From assembly GCF_003001815.1 (NCBI RefSeq), contig NZ_PVMZ01000035.1, forward strand, positions 17,220 through 81,219: 64,000 bases of DNA, read 5' to 3'. The notes beneath the pieces are model-generated. The model made no database searches and was not told where the DNA came from. It saw only the letters and a list, made by a program, of their open reading frames with translations. A program made the translations under genes and the position numbers. Origin of the DNA: Actinoplanes italicus. GTDB taxonomy: Bacteria; Actinomycetota; Actinomycetes; Mycobacteriales; Micromonosporaceae. Below are positions 32,257 through 41,705 of the stretch, one piece after another (positions within the stretch are counted from its first letter, which is position 1; the number at the start of each line of letters is the position of its first letter).

Positions 32257-34854
32257 GTGACCAGCAATGACGCCACCACGGTGGCGACGCGTAGGCGCCG
32301 GATGCCCAGCCGGGGCCAACTGGTCACCATGGCCACCGTCGTCGTGCTCGCTGCCGGCCTCGGCCTGACCGTGCGCGGGCTCGGCTCCGCCGACGAGGCG
32401 CTGGCCAGCTTCGACGCCGCGTCCTGGGTGTGGAGCAAGGGCAAGGGCGAGCTCGCCCGCATCAACGGCACCAGCGCGCGTGTGGACACCCGCGCCGACG
32501 TCGCCCGGTCCCGCGGCCACCAGATGCAGGTCAGCCAGAGCGACCGGTTCGTGCTGCTGCGCGACGTCCAGTCCGGCGCGGTCGCCTCGATGGATCTCAC
32601 CGACCTGCAGCTCTACTGGAACCAGCAGACCCAGCCGGGCATCGGCGTCAGCGTGGCGCTGCACCGCGACTCGGCGTTCATCACCGACGCGGTGCAGGGC
32701 AAGGTCCAGCAGGTCGACGCCGCCACCCTCCAGCCGATCGGTGAGGCGCTGCAGTTCCCGCCGGGTATCAACGGCGGTGTCTTCGACGGCGCCGGCCGGC
32801 TGTGGGTCGCGGCACCGAGCGAGGGGACCGTCACGGCGATCGAGCCGGGCGAGTCCGGGCCTGCACGACTGCGCACCGACCCCGTGGCCGCACCCAGCCA
32901 CGACCTCGCGGTGACGGCCATGTCCGAGGGCATCGCGGTGCTCGACCGCACGACGAACGCCCTGGTCCGCGTCGACGACAAGGGCGCCGGGCAGCCGACG
33001 ACGCTGCCGCTGGGCGGGCCGGGCGAGCTGCCGGAGCGCACCGAGGGCGACGTCATCGCGGTGACCGTTCCGGACGACCGGCGGGTCTACACCGTCGACG
33101 CGACCGGCGTGCATGACGTCGCGGTGCCCGCTTCGGGCGGCGAGATCCAGCCCGCCATCCCCTACGAGGGCTATCTGTACGTGCCCGAGGACGACGGCAC
33201 CGTGCACGTCTTCGACCAGAACGGGCAGCCCCAGGACCCGATCGACATCCCGCAACCCGGCGGCGACCTCGAGCTCGACGTCCGCGAGGACCACCTGTTC
33301 ATCAACGCGCCGGGCTCGACCACCGCACGCGTGGTCGACGACCAGCACACCGTCCGGTCCGTCGACAAGGACACCGACCAGGTCGTCGGCGGTGACCCGC
33401 CGCCCGTGAAGACGCCGCCCGCGCCGCCGAAGCAGCAGAAGCCCAAGAAGCCGGTCGCCGCGAAACCGGGCGCGCCGCGCAGTGTGCGGGCCGCCGCCGG
33501 CAACGCCGAGGTCCGGGTCTCCTGGCAGGCCGCGCCCGACAACAACGCCGCCATCACCCGGTACGTGGTGGCCGGCGCGGGCCGCACCTTCCAGGTCGGC
33601 GCCGACCAGCGGTCGCTGCTGGTCGACGGGCTGACCAACGGCGAGACGTACAAGTTCCAGGTCCACGCGGTCAACCGCAAGGGCGACGGACCCGCCCGCT
33701 CGAGCAACGCCGTGGTCCCCACCTCCGATGTGCCGGACCCGCCGGCCGCGCCGCCGGTCGCCGAGGCCAAACCCGACGGAACCATCGCGGTCACCTGGCC
33801 CGAGGCCAACGGCCAGGGACGCAAGATCGTGCGGTACGCCGTAACCGCCGTGACCGAAGGTGTCACCTCGCCGATCGGGGAGTCGGCGAGCGCGTCACTG
33901 ACCGTGCCGGCGAACCAGGTCGAGTTCGGCAAGCAGTACGCGTTCACCGTCGTGGCCATCAACGAGCTGGGCGCCGGGTCCAAGGCATCGGCGGTCAGCA
34001 ACAGCGTGGTGCCGTTCACGGTGCCGGGCAAACCGGAGAACGCCGCGGCCGCCACCGTCGCCGGGACAGCGGGCGCGGTCACCGTCACGTGGACGGCACC
34101 GGCCGACAACGGGCGAGCGATCACCAAGTACGTCGTCAAGGCCGGTGGCAAGGAGACCGAAGCGACCGGGACGTCGGTCACGCTGACCGGGCTCGGCAAC
34201 GGCGCCACGGTCCAGGCCGAGGTCACCGCCGTCAACGAGGCCGGCGCCGGGCCCGCCGCGACCGCCACCGCGCGGACCGTGTCGGCGCCGACCGTGACCG
34301 TCACCGGAGTGGACCCGACGTTCAACACGGCCAAGGTGGCGTTCTCCGTCAACAACGGCGGCGGCACCACCACCTGCACGCTCACCGTCACCGGCGGCAA
34401 GGGCTCCACCGGCAGCTGCAGCTCACTCAACGCCACCGGGCTCAAACCGAGCACCGCCTACACGTTCACGGTCACCGCCAAGAACGCCGCCGGAAGCAAG
34501 GCCGGGACGATGGCGAAGACCACCGACGCCCTCTACGGCATCGCCACCTGCATCAACGGCGACAGCGGCGACCAGCGCACCTACTGCGACAGAGACGTCA
34601 GCGGCCGCAACGGCAACGAGATCTTCAAGGTCACCCGCCAGGACGACGACCAGCAGGCCGGCTGGGTCAAGAACGGTGTCCGGCTGCAGACCTACTGCAA
34701 GAAATCCGGCGAAGAGGTGTACGCCTACGTCTACAACAAGAACAAGAGAAGCACGTGGTGGATCCAGGTGAACTACGAGGGCAAGACCTACATCCCGTGG
34801 GCGTGGCTGAACCTCGAGGGCGGCGACGACCTGGCGGACCTCCCGACGTGCTGA
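32257..34854 (+). CDS. Cell-surface protein with beta-propeller-like and FN3 domains
   Basis: An 865-residue protein. A membrane anchor lies at about 20-42. Residues 50-380 have repeated beta-strand units like a propeller (VLLRDVQSGAVASMDLTDLQLYW, GRLWVAAPSEGTVTAIEP, YEGYLYVPEDDGTVHVFD). After a Lys/Pro linker, three or four FN3 domains follow (starts near 403, 497 and 590). The last 100 residues are a Cys-containing SH3-like module (CINGDSGDQRTYC ... TYCKKSGEEVYAYVY). Its stop overlaps the MoxR start. It may be the secreted client or partner of the MoxR system. Confidence 0.8.
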   Translation: MTSNDATTVATRRRRMPSRGQLVTMATVVVLAAGLGLTVRGLGSADEALASFDAASWVWSKGKGELARINGTSARVDTRADVARSRGHQMQVSQSDRFVLLRDVQSGAVASMDLTDLQLYWNQQTQPGIGVSVALHRDSAFITDAVQGKVQQVDAATLQPIGEALQFPPGINGGVFDGAGRLWVAAPSEGTVTAIEPGESGPARLRTDPVAAPSHDLAVTAMSEGIAVLDRTTNALVRVDDKGAGQPTTLPLGGPGELPERTEGDVIAVTVPDDRRVYTVDATGVHDVAVPASGGEIQPAIPYEGYLYVPEDDGTVHVFDQNGQPQDPIDIPQPGGDLELDVREDHLFINAPGSTTARVVDDQHTVRSVDKDTDQVVGGDPPPVKTPPAPPKQQKPKKPVAAKPGAPRSVRAAAGNAEVRVSWQAAPDNNAAITRYVVAGAGRTFQVGADQRSLLVDGLTNGETYKFQVHAVNRKGDGPARSSNAVVPTSDVPDPPAAPPVAEAKPDGTIAVTWPEANGQGRKIVRYAVTAVTEGVTSPIGESASASLTVPANQVEFGKQYAFTVVAINELGAGSKASAVSNSVVPFTVPGKPENAAAATVAGTAGAVTVTWTAPADNGRAITKYVVKAGGKETEATGTSVTLTGLGNGATVQAEVTAVNEAGAGPAATATARTVSAPTVTVTGVDPTFNTAKVAFSVNNGGGTTTCTLTVTGGKGSTGSCSSLNATGLKPSTAYTFTVTAKNAAGSKAGTMAKTTDALYGIATCINGDSGDQRTYCDRDVSGRNGNEIFKVTRQDDDQQAGWVKNGVRLQTYCKKSGEEVYAYVYNKNKRSTWWIQVNYEGKTYIPWAWLNLEGGDDLADLPTC

Positions 34855-35819
34855 CACCCGCCCACATCCAGGGATTCGCCGACGTCGCCGCCGAACTGGC
34901 CAACCGGATCGGCACCGTCGTGCTCGGCAAACCCGAGGTCGTCCGGCTCACCCTCACCGCGATGTTCGCGCAAGGCCACGTCCTGCTCGAGGACGTGCCT
35001 GGCGTCGGCAAGACCACCCTGGCCCGGGCCCTGGCCGCGTCGATCCGCGGCCAGTGGCGGCGCATCCAGTTCACCCCCGACCTGCTGCCCTCCGACGTGT
35101 CCGGCGTGACCGTCTTCAACCAGGCCAACCGCGGCTTCGAGTTCCACCCCGGCCCCGTCTTCGCCAACCTGGTCATCGCCGACGAGATCAACCGCGCCTC
35201 GCCCAAGACCCAGTCGGCGCTGCTCGAAGTCATGGAGGAACGCCGGGTCACCGTCGACGGCGTACCGCACCCGGTCCCGCAACCGTTCCTCGTGGTCGCC
35301 ACCCAGAACCCCGTCGAGATGGACGGCACCTACCGCCTGCCCGAGGCCCAGCTCGACCGCTTCCTGGTCAAACTCTCCGTCGGGTACCCCTCCGAAGAGG
35401 TCGAGATCGAGGTGCTGCGCGGTGCCGCGGTCCGGTCACCGGACACTCTGGAACCAGTCACCGACACCGCCATGATCGGCGAGATGACGAGAATGGTCGC
35501 GGCGGTCCACATCGCCGACCCCCTTTATGCGTACGCCGTGCGCCTCGCCGCCGCCACCCGCAACCACCCACAGGTCCGCGTCGGCGTCAGCCCCCGAGGC
35601 GTCATCGCCCTGACCCGCGCCGCCTCCGCGTACGCGCTCATCCTGGGCCGCGGGTACGTGCTGCCCGAGGACTTCAAGGAGCTGATCGGCCCGGTGTTCG
35701 CACACCGCGTCCTGCTCTCCGCCGACGCCCAGCTGCGCGGTGTGACGGCTGCCGAGGTGCTCGCCGACGCGTTGCGTTCGGTGCCCGTCCCGCTGCCCGA
35801 CCAGCACGTCCCGGCGTGA
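34848..35819 (+). CDS. MoxR-family AAA+ ATPase
   Basis: A 323-residue MoxR ATPase. Walker A is GVGKTTLARAL, Walker B is LVIADEINRASPKTQSALLEVMEE, and sensor 1 is VVATQNPVEMDGTYRLPEAQLDRFLVK. GTG 34848 overlaps the stop of the FN3 protein, and its own stop overlaps the DUF58 start (GTGA). MoxR proteins act as chaperones that activate or assemble von Willebrand/DUF58 partners. This operon order (MoxR, DUF58, transglutaminase-like) is well known in actinobacteria. Confidence 0.95.
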   Translation: MLTPAHIQGFADVAAELANRIGTVVLGKPEVVRLTLTAMFAQGHVLLEDVPGVGKTTLARALAASIRGQWRRIQFTPDLLPSDVSGVTVFNQANRGFEFHPGPVFANLVIADEINRASPKTQSALLEVMEERRVTVDGVPHPVPQPFLVVATQNPVEMDGTYRLPEAQLDRFLVKLSVGYPSEEVEIEVLRGAAVRSPDTLEPVTDTAMIGEMTRMVAAVHIADPLYAYAVRLAAATRNHPQVRVGVSPRGVIALTRAASAYALILGRGYVLPEDFKELIGPVFAHRVLLSADAQLRGVTAAEVLADALRSVPVPLPDQHVPA

Positions 35820-37051
35820 CCGGTCCGCAGGACACCGGCCCCGGTCCCGCATCCGGCGGCCCGCCCTCCGCGTCATCGTCCGCGAGCCCGGCGGCCGGGG
35901 CGCTGGTTCCTCGCCCCAGGCGTGGCGGCACCCGCAGTGGCATGACCGGGCGGGGCATCGGGGTGATCGTCGCCGCCGTGGTGCTGCTCGGCGTCGGGTT
36001 CCGATACGGCTACCCCGACCTGGCGCTGCTCGGCGGAGCCGCCATGACTGCCCTGCTCGCGGCGGTGGCGTTCGCCTTCTGGCGGCCGACCCTCGGCGTC
36101 ACCCGCGTCGCCGACCCCGACCGCGTGGCCCGCGGCGAACCCGCGAACGTCACCCTCACCATCAGCAACACCAGCAGACTGCGCGCCGCCACCCTCGTCG
36201 CGACCGACCGCTGCGGCTCCGCGACCGTCCAGGTGCCGCTGCTGCGCCTGCGAGCCGGCCACGACACGGTGGAGAGCTACCCGGTGCCGACCCACCGGCG
36301 CGGGCTCGTGCCGGTGGGGCCGCTGCACGTCACCCGCCGTGATCCGCTCGGCCTGCTCACCCTGGCCCGGGCCTACGGCGAGTCGATCGTCGTCCGCGTC
36401 TATCCCAAGGTGCATCCGCTGCGTGCGGTACCGGCCGGACTGACCCGCAGCCTCGACGGCAACGCCGACAAGGTTCCGCAGGGCACCATCACGTTCGACA
36501 CGCTGCGCGAGTACGTGCCCGGCGACGAACTGCGGCGGGTGCACTGGCGCAGCAGCGCCAAGGTCGGCGAGTTGATGGTCCGCGAGCAGCTCGACACCGC
36601 CGAGCCGACGATCGTGGTGCTCCTCGACGACCGGGCCTCCGCCCACCGCGGCGACAGTTTCGAGGACGCCTGCGAAGCGGCGGCCTCGATCGCCGTCGCG
36701 GCCGTCCGCGAGGACCTGCCGGTCAGCCTGCACCTGGTCACGGCCAGCACCAGCGGGCCGCACCTCGACGTGCTCACCGAGGCTACGCTCGGCGACGGCG
36801 ACCTGGCGGCCACGCTGCGGCAGCTGCGGGCGCAGAAGCTGGGCGACACACTGATCTTCCTGACCGGGCCCGGCGGGCGTGACGATCTGGGCGCCGTCAG
36901 TGGGCTGCGCGTGGCGTACCCGATAGCCCTTGCCGTGATCCTCGGCGACCGCGACTCGTCACCCGCCGTGCCCACCGACCGCCTGTTGATCATCGAGGCC
37001 GTCGACGGCGCCGAGTTCGCCGCCGCCTGGGACGGAGTCCGCGGATGGTGA
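35816..37051 (+). CDS. DUF58 domain membrane protein
   Basis: A 411-residue protein. A Pro/Ser-rich N-terminus is followed by two membrane helices (about 45-85), then a Gly-rich beta region and the DUF58 signature (YVPGDELRRVHWRSSAKVGELMVREQ, near 240-265). A VWA-like end follows (VVLLDDRASAHRGD). DUF58 proteins are membrane partners of MoxR ATPases. GTG 35816 overlaps the MoxR stop by four bases; its end overlaps the next gene by seven. Confidence 0.9.
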   Translation: MTGPQDTGPGPASGGPPSASSSASPAAGALVPRPRRGGTRSGMTGRGIGVIVAAVVLLGVGFRYGYPDLALLGGAAMTALLAAVAFAFWRPTLGVTRVADPDRVARGEPANVTLTISNTSRLRAATLVATDRCGSATVQVPLLRLRAGHDTVESYPVPTHRRGLVPVGPLHVTRRDPLGLLTLARAYGESIVVRVYPKVHPLRAVPAGLTRSLDGNADKVPQGTITFDTLREYVPGDELRRVHWRSSAKVGELMVREQLDTAEPTIVVLLDDRASAHRGDSFEDACEAAASIAVAAVREDLPVSLHLVTASTSGPHLDVLTEATLGDGDLAATLRQLRAQKLGDTLIFLTGPGGRDDLGAVSGLRVAYPIALAVILGDRDSSPAVPTDRLLIIEAVDGAEFAAAWDGVRGW

Positions 37052-39327
37052 CCAGCGTGCTGCGGCGGGCCGTGGTGCCGGTGGCGCTGGCCGGGATGCT
37101 GATGCTGGCCGGGGCCGTGCTGGGCCGGATCTATGCCGACGATCTGCTGTTCCGGCTGGTCGCGGGCGCCGCCATCGGGTCGGTGGGTGCCGGTGTCGCG
37201 ATGCGGCGGCTGCCGTCGTGGTCGGTGGCGCCGATCTCCGCCGTGCTGCTCGGCGGCTACCTGGCGCTCGCCATGCACCTGGCGGCGGGCGCGACCGGTC
37301 TCACCGTCGACACGGCCCGCGACGCGCTCACCAACGGCATTCCGCGGCTGCTCACCGCCATGATCCCGGTGGAGAGCAAACCCGACACCGTGGTGATCGC
37401 GGTCGCCGCGATCTGGATCGCGGGGCTGGCCGCCACCGAGGTCGCCGTACGCAGCGGGCGAGTGCTGCTCGGCTGCCTGCCGCCGGTCGGCGTCTATGCG
37501 GGCGCGCTGTACGTGGTCGGGCCCAACACCACGGCCGCGACCGGTCTCACGCTGGGCTTCGCGGCCCTCGTGGTCGCGGCCCTGGCCATCTCCTCCGGCA
37601 TCGCGTCGGGCACTCCCGCGGCAGTGCGGGCGCGAGCGGCCGGCGGTGCCATCGCGAGCCTGCTCGTTCTGGTCGGCGTCATCGCGGCAGCCGGACCCTG
37701 GATCGGCGACCATGTCACCGCGACACCCGTGGACCCCCGGCGGTACGTCCAGCCGCCCCGCGTGGACAGCCTCGACGAGAGCCCCCTGAACCGGATCTCC
37801 GGCTGGGCCCTGTACCCGAAACAGCAGCTGCTCGAGTACCGGCCGGGCGACGCGGCGGCCGTCCCGACGCCGAGTCCGGCCGCGTCGCGGGCGAAAGGTC
37901 AGCGGCCGGTCCGGCTGCGGCTCGCGGTCCTGTCCGACTACGACGGCGTCACGTGGAAGGTCGGCGGTCTCTACCGCAACGCCGGACGCGTCCTGCCCGC
38001 CCCCGAGGTACCCGCCGGCACCGAACTCACCGAGACCCAGCAGCAGATCACCATCACCGGCCTGACCGGCCGCCTGCTGCCCGCCGTGCCGACACCGACC
38101 CGGATCACCGGCGCACGGGTCGCCTACGACGCGGCGAGCGGCACCCTGATCCGCCCCGAGGGCCTCACCGAAGGGCTGAGCTACACGGCCGTCTCGCAGG
38201 TGGAGAAGCCGGACCTCAACCAGCTGCCGTTCGCCGACGTGCCCGCCGGGGACGCGATGGTCCGCTACCTGGCCGTCGGCTCGGGCGCGCCGGACCAGAT
38301 CCAGCGGCTCGCCGAGCACCTGGCCGAGGGCAGCGGCGCGCCGTACGACCGTGCCGTCGCGATCGAGACGTTCCTGGCCGAGCACTACCGGCACGTCGCC
38401 GACGCGCCGAGCGGGCACGCCTACCCGAACCTGCGGCACTTCCTGTTCGGCCGGCGTGACATCGGCGGGCAGAAGGGCACGACCGAGCAGTTCGCGGCGG
38501 CGTACGCGGTCCTCGCCCGCCTTTCCGGCCTGCCGGCCCGGGTCGTCGTCGGTTTCCACGCGCCCGTCACCGGTGGCGCGGTCACCGCCGGTGACGCCGT
38601 GGCCTGGCCCGAGGTCTACTTCAACGGCCTCGGCTGGGTGGCTTTCGACCCGATGCCGAAGACCGATGAGGTACGGCCGGTCGAGGAGGACTTCACCCCG
38701 CCGACGCCCAGCCCGCCACCGTCACAGTCGGAGCCGCCGGCCGCGACTCCGAGCGGGTCCGAGTCGGCGCTCGCGGACGTCGCCGCGCCGCCCGCGCAGG
38801 ACGGGCCGTCCGCCGTGCTGGTCGCGTCGGGCACGTCCAGCGGTCTGCTGTTCCTGCTGGCCGGAGCGGCGGCCGCGGTGGCCTGGTTGCGCGGCGCCCA
38901 GCGAAAACGGCGGCTGACGACCGGTGACCCGGGTCAGCGGATCGCCGGCGCCTGGCTGGAGTTCACTGACGCGTTGCGGCTGGCCGGGCGGCCGGTTCCG
39001 GCGGATCTGTCGGCCACGGAGGCGGTACGGCACGCGGCCGTCCTGCCCCGGCCGCCCCAGCGCACCGGGCTGCTTCGCCGCGCCGTTCCCGAGAACCCGG
39101 AGCCACAGATAGACGCGGGCGAGGTGCCGCTGCCTGGGCTGGACGGATTGGTGGACGCGGTCAACACGGCGGGGTTCGCGCCGGAGGCCGCCGACGGGGG
39201 ACAGGCCGACCGGGCCGCCGCCGAGGTGGTCGCGTACTCGGCGGCGCTGCGGGAACGTCGCTCCTGGTGGAGACGCGTCTGGTGGAGCGTACGACCAGGT
39301 CCGTTGGGCTGGAACCGCCGAAGCTAG
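37045..39327 (+). CDS. TgpA-like transglutaminase-fold membrane protein, catalytic residues missing
   Basis: A 760-residue protein with several N-terminal membrane helices, an extracytoplasmic transglutaminase-like domain (about 430-550), a Pro/Ser linker and a last membrane helix (about 590-610) before a cytoplasmic tail. In the core the expected G-x-C-x-x-F reads GTTEQF, with Thr480 in place of the catalytic Cys. The expected A-H-A-W reads AVAW, with Val519 in place of His. The fold residues ARVVVGFHAP and GWVAFDPMP are kept. It is thus probably a scaffold or binding domain. Operon with MoxR and DUF58. Confidence 0.85.
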   Translation: MVTSVLRRAVVPVALAGMLMLAGAVLGRIYADDLLFRLVAGAAIGSVGAGVAMRRLPSWSVAPISAVLLGGYLALAMHLAAGATGLTVDTARDALTNGIPRLLTAMIPVESKPDTVVIAVAAIWIAGLAATEVAVRSGRVLLGCLPPVGVYAGALYVVGPNTTAATGLTLGFAALVVAALAISSGIASGTPAAVRARAAGGAIASLLVLVGVIAAAGPWIGDHVTATPVDPRRYVQPPRVDSLDESPLNRISGWALYPKQQLLEYRPGDAAAVPTPSPAASRAKGQRPVRLRLAVLSDYDGVTWKVGGLYRNAGRVLPAPEVPAGTELTETQQQITITGLTGRLLPAVPTPTRITGARVAYDAASGTLIRPEGLTEGLSYTAVSQVEKPDLNQLPFADVPAGDAMVRYLAVGSGAPDQIQRLAEHLAEGSGAPYDRAVAIETFLAEHYRHVADAPSGHAYPNLRHFLFGRRDIGGQKGTTEQFAAAYAVLARLSGLPARVVVGFHAPVTGGAVTAGDAVAWPEVYFNGLGWVAFDPMPKTDEVRPVEEDFTPPTPSPPPSQSEPPAATPSGSESALADVAAPPAQDGPSAVLVASGTSSGLLFLLAGAAAAVAWLRGAQRKRRLTTGDPGQRIAGAWLEFTDALRLAGRPVPADLSATEAVRHAAVLPRPPQRTGLLRRAVPENPEPQIDAGEVPLPGLDGLVDAVNTAGFAPEAADGGQADRAAAEVVAYSAALRERRSWWRRVWWSVRPGPLGWNRRS

Positions 39328-39680
39328 ACGGCTGAGGGCGTGATCCGGGCCGGGCCGAGCTCCGGGCCGACCGCCAGGCGCGCCCCGGGCTTCCGGCCGC
39401 GCCCCCAGCCGATCTCCCGCCGGTAACTACCCAGCATCCCGGAAGCGGCCAGGTGCTCCTCATCGCGCAGCGGCGAGTCCGCCGGCACCGGATGGGTCAC
39501 CGGCGCGACGAACAGCGCGTCCGCCGGACAGTGCGCCTCACACATGAAGCACGTCTGACAGTCGCCCTGCCGCGCGATCACCGGAATCCCACCCGGTCCG
39601 GTGTCGAACACGTTGGTGGGGCAGACCGCCACGCACACATCGCAGCTCACACACCGCGACGACGAGACCAGCTCGATCAT
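39324..39680 (-). CDS. 2[4Fe-4S] ferredoxin-like protein
   Basis: A 118-residue protein. Cluster motifs are CVSCDVCVAVCP (CxxCxxCxxxCP) and CQTCFMCEAHCP, so two 4Fe-4S clusters are expected in the first 55 residues; a basic C-terminal extension follows. Its ATG overlaps the stop of the flavoprotein gene upstream (ATGA), so the two are co-translated and likely form one electron-transfer enzyme. The last bases converge closely on the transglutaminase-like gene (overlap of four bases). Confidence 0.9.
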   Translation of the reverse strand: MIELVSSSRCVSCDVCVAVCPTNVFDTGPGGIPVIARQGDCQTCFMCEAHCPADALFVAPVTHPVPADSPLRDEEHLAASGMLGSYRREIGWGRGRKPGARLAVGPELGPARITPSAV

Positions 39681-41269
39681 CAGGCGACCGCCAGCTCGCG
39701 GCCGGTAACCGATTCGGGCCTGGTCCACAGGCGGTCCAGGCCACCGACGGCAAGGCGGTGGTACTGATTCGGGTCCTGGTCCGGGAATTCCTCGCGATGG
39801 GCCATGCCACGACTTTCGGTACGGGTGATCGCGCTGGTGTACATCCACCGCGCATGCGCGACCATGGCCGCCGCCTGCCGCAGCCCGGGAAGCTCACCGC
39901 CATCGGCCACCACCCCACCACGCAGCCCGTCCCACACCGAGTCGAGGTGAGCAAGCGCCGGCCGCAGCCGGGAACCGTGCCGCAGATAGTTCTTGTCGTA
40001 CGGATGCACCTGCCGCTGAATGACGTCGAGCGCCTCCCGCCGCCCCACCCCGGTCCCACCCGAGTCCGGCCGGATCCCGACCCCACCGACCCCGCTGAGT
40101 TTCCGCCGTCGCGCACCAGCGCCCAGCCCGACGGCGAACGCCGCGGCACCCCGCCCGGCGAACGTCCCCGACGACATCGCCCACGCCGAGTTATGACTGC
40201 CCCCACCGGTGAACGCTCCACAGATCAACTCCCGCGTGGCGGCATCACCGGCCGCGTACAGCCCCGGAACCGTGGTCGCGCAGTCATCCGCGACGATCCG
40301 GATACCACCGGTGCCCCGGACGGTCCCTTCGAGCAGCAGCGTGACCGGGAACCTGTCGGTGAACGGGTCGATGCCGAGCCGGTTGAACGGCAGGAAGAAG
40401 TTCGGCTGCCCGAGCCGCATCTGTTCCTGCTGCTCGGCGGTGGCCTGGTCGATGCTGCACAGCACGATCCCGGAACGCAGCAGCTCCGCGGCGATGACCG
40501 ACCGGCCACCCTGGCTACCGGCACCTTCAAGCGGGCTGCCGTCACCACGGAAGAAGGTGGCGAAGCTGTAGTACGCCGTCTTCGTGACCGACGTGAAGGC
40601 GGGCGCGATGCCGTACGCGTTGGAGAACTCCATCCCCGACATCTCAGCCCCGGCCTCCGCCGCGAACAGCGCCCCGTCCCCGGTGGCGACATCACAGCCG
40701 AGCGCCTTGCTGAGAAATGCGCACCCGCCGGTCGCCAGCACCACGGCCCCGGCCCGGACGCGGTAGTCCGTGTCGTGCTGCCGCCGGTGGCCACGGACGC
40801 CCGCGACAGTGCCGGTGCCGTCGACGAGCAGTTCGGTGACCGGGCTGTGGTCGAGGATCCGGACACCGGCCCGCCTGATCCACGAGCGCATCCGCCGCAT
40901 GTACTCGGGGCCTTGAACGCCCTTCTTGTACGGCGAGCCGTCGACGATCGGGAACGGGTAACGGGCCTCGGCCTCGAGGCGGTTCATGTTCTCGTACGTC
41001 TGGTCCAGCACCCGGCCCATCCAGCGCCGGTCCTGCAGGAAGCCGCCGAGCGCCTCCCGGCTGGCCATCGCCTTCTCGCGTTCGGCGGGTTCGGGCTGGA
41101 CGTACCAGACGCCGGTGCCGCCGGAGGCGGTCGGACCGCTGGTACCGCAGTACCCCTTGTCGAGCAGGATCACGTCGGCGCCGGCCTCGGCGGCGGCGAG
41201 CGCGGCCCAGGTGCCGGCCGGTCCGCCGCCGACCACGACGACGTCCGCGGTGAGATCGAGGGTGCTCAT
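39680..41269 (-). CDS. FAD-dependent oxidoreductase (fumarate reductase/AprA-like)
   Basis: A 529-residue flavoprotein. The FAD-binding Rossmann motif is VVVVGGGPAGTWAALAAAEAG; a C-terminal FAD motif reads VPGLYAAGDAATRELI, followed by AFTGGGSHNSAWAMSSG. This is the fumarate reductase/succinate dehydrogenase flavoprotein fold; pairing with a small 2[4Fe-4S] protein resembles adenylylsulfate reductase (AprAB) or the paired oxidoreductases of sulfur-compound operons in actinobacteria. The substrate is not shown by the sequence. ATG 41269 is chosen; a GTG-like start further up adds 12 residues. Confidence 0.85.
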   Translation of the reverse strand: MSTLDLTADVVVVGGGPAGTWAALAAAEAGADVILLDKGYCGTSGPTASGGTGVWYVQPEPAEREKAMASREALGGFLQDRRWMGRVLDQTYENMNRLEAEARYPFPIVDGSPYKKGVQGPEYMRRMRSWIRRAGVRILDHSPVTELLVDGTGTVAGVRGHRRQHDTDYRVRAGAVVLATGGCAFLSKALGCDVATGDGALFAAEAGAEMSGMEFSNAYGIAPAFTSVTKTAYYSFATFFRGDGSPLEGAGSQGGRSVIAAELLRSGIVLCSIDQATAEQQEQMRLGQPNFFLPFNRLGIDPFTDRFPVTLLLEGTVRGTGGIRIVADDCATTVPGLYAAGDAATRELICGAFTGGGSHNSAWAMSSGTFAGRGAAAFAVGLGAGARRRKLSGVGGVGIRPDSGGTGVGRREALDVIQRQVHPYDKNYLRHGSRLRPALAHLDSVWDGLRGGVVADGGELPGLRQAAAMVAHARWMYTSAITRTESRGMAHREEFPDQDPNQYHRLAVGGLDRLWTRPESVTGRELAVA

Positions 41270-41328
41270 GACTCCGAGCGTCGACCCTCTAATCCTATAT
41301 GTCAACTAGGGTATTGGTCCGTGAGAAA

Positions 41329-41387
41329 CCCGGCTGTGCCGTACCGCTGTCTCACGCGAGCTGAGGCAGCGGTACGGCACAGCCGGG
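41329..41387. repeat. Intergenic palindromic repeat, copy 1 (longest)
   Basis: Perfect 21-bp inverted repeat (arms 41329-41349 and 41367-41387) with a 17-base spacer; the arm core is CAGCGGTACGGCACAGCC. Related copies at 46821 and 51759. It may also end transcription. Confidence 0.85.
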
Positions 41388-41456
41388 CTCGGGGGTTCGA
41401 CCCGCCGGGGCAGCCGGGAGGTAACTGGGGGAACCGCGACTGCCCCGGCGAGGGTC

Positions 41457-41543
41457 TCAGGGGCCGGTCACAGCCGCGCCCAGTCCGAGAGCGATCACCG
41501 CCGCCCCGATCGCTCTGCCTCTGATGCGCCGGGAATCAACCAT
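41457..41543 (-). CDS. Possible 28-residue membrane peptide
   Basis: A short frame MVDSRRIRGRAIGAAVIAL... with a basic N-terminus, a hydrophobic stretch of about 16 residues and the ending AVTGP. GAAAGG lies upstream of two consecutive ATG codons (41546 and 41543). It sits alone in a gap of about 430 bases. No family known; coding is possible but unproven. Confidence 0.3.
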   Translation of the reverse strand: MVDSRRIRGRAIGAAVIALGLGAAVTGP

Positions 41544-41705
41544 CATGCGCCTTTCGTTAGCAGAGACGGGTTTCTGAGCATAGGTACGGATCTTTCGTGG
41601 GAGCGGTTCCGAGAAGTGCTCAGACTTAAGGATTTCTTAAAGAAGTAGCCGCGGCCGCAGCCTGATAGGTTGCTCCGGAAACGGCGTTTCCATGGAGGAG
41701 TGCGG

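Noticed and set aside
39758..41524. 588-residue open frame on the plus strand opposite the flavoprotein
   Set aside because: Composition is Pro/Arg/Glu-rich antisense sequence; the minus strand has clear FAD-binding motifs.
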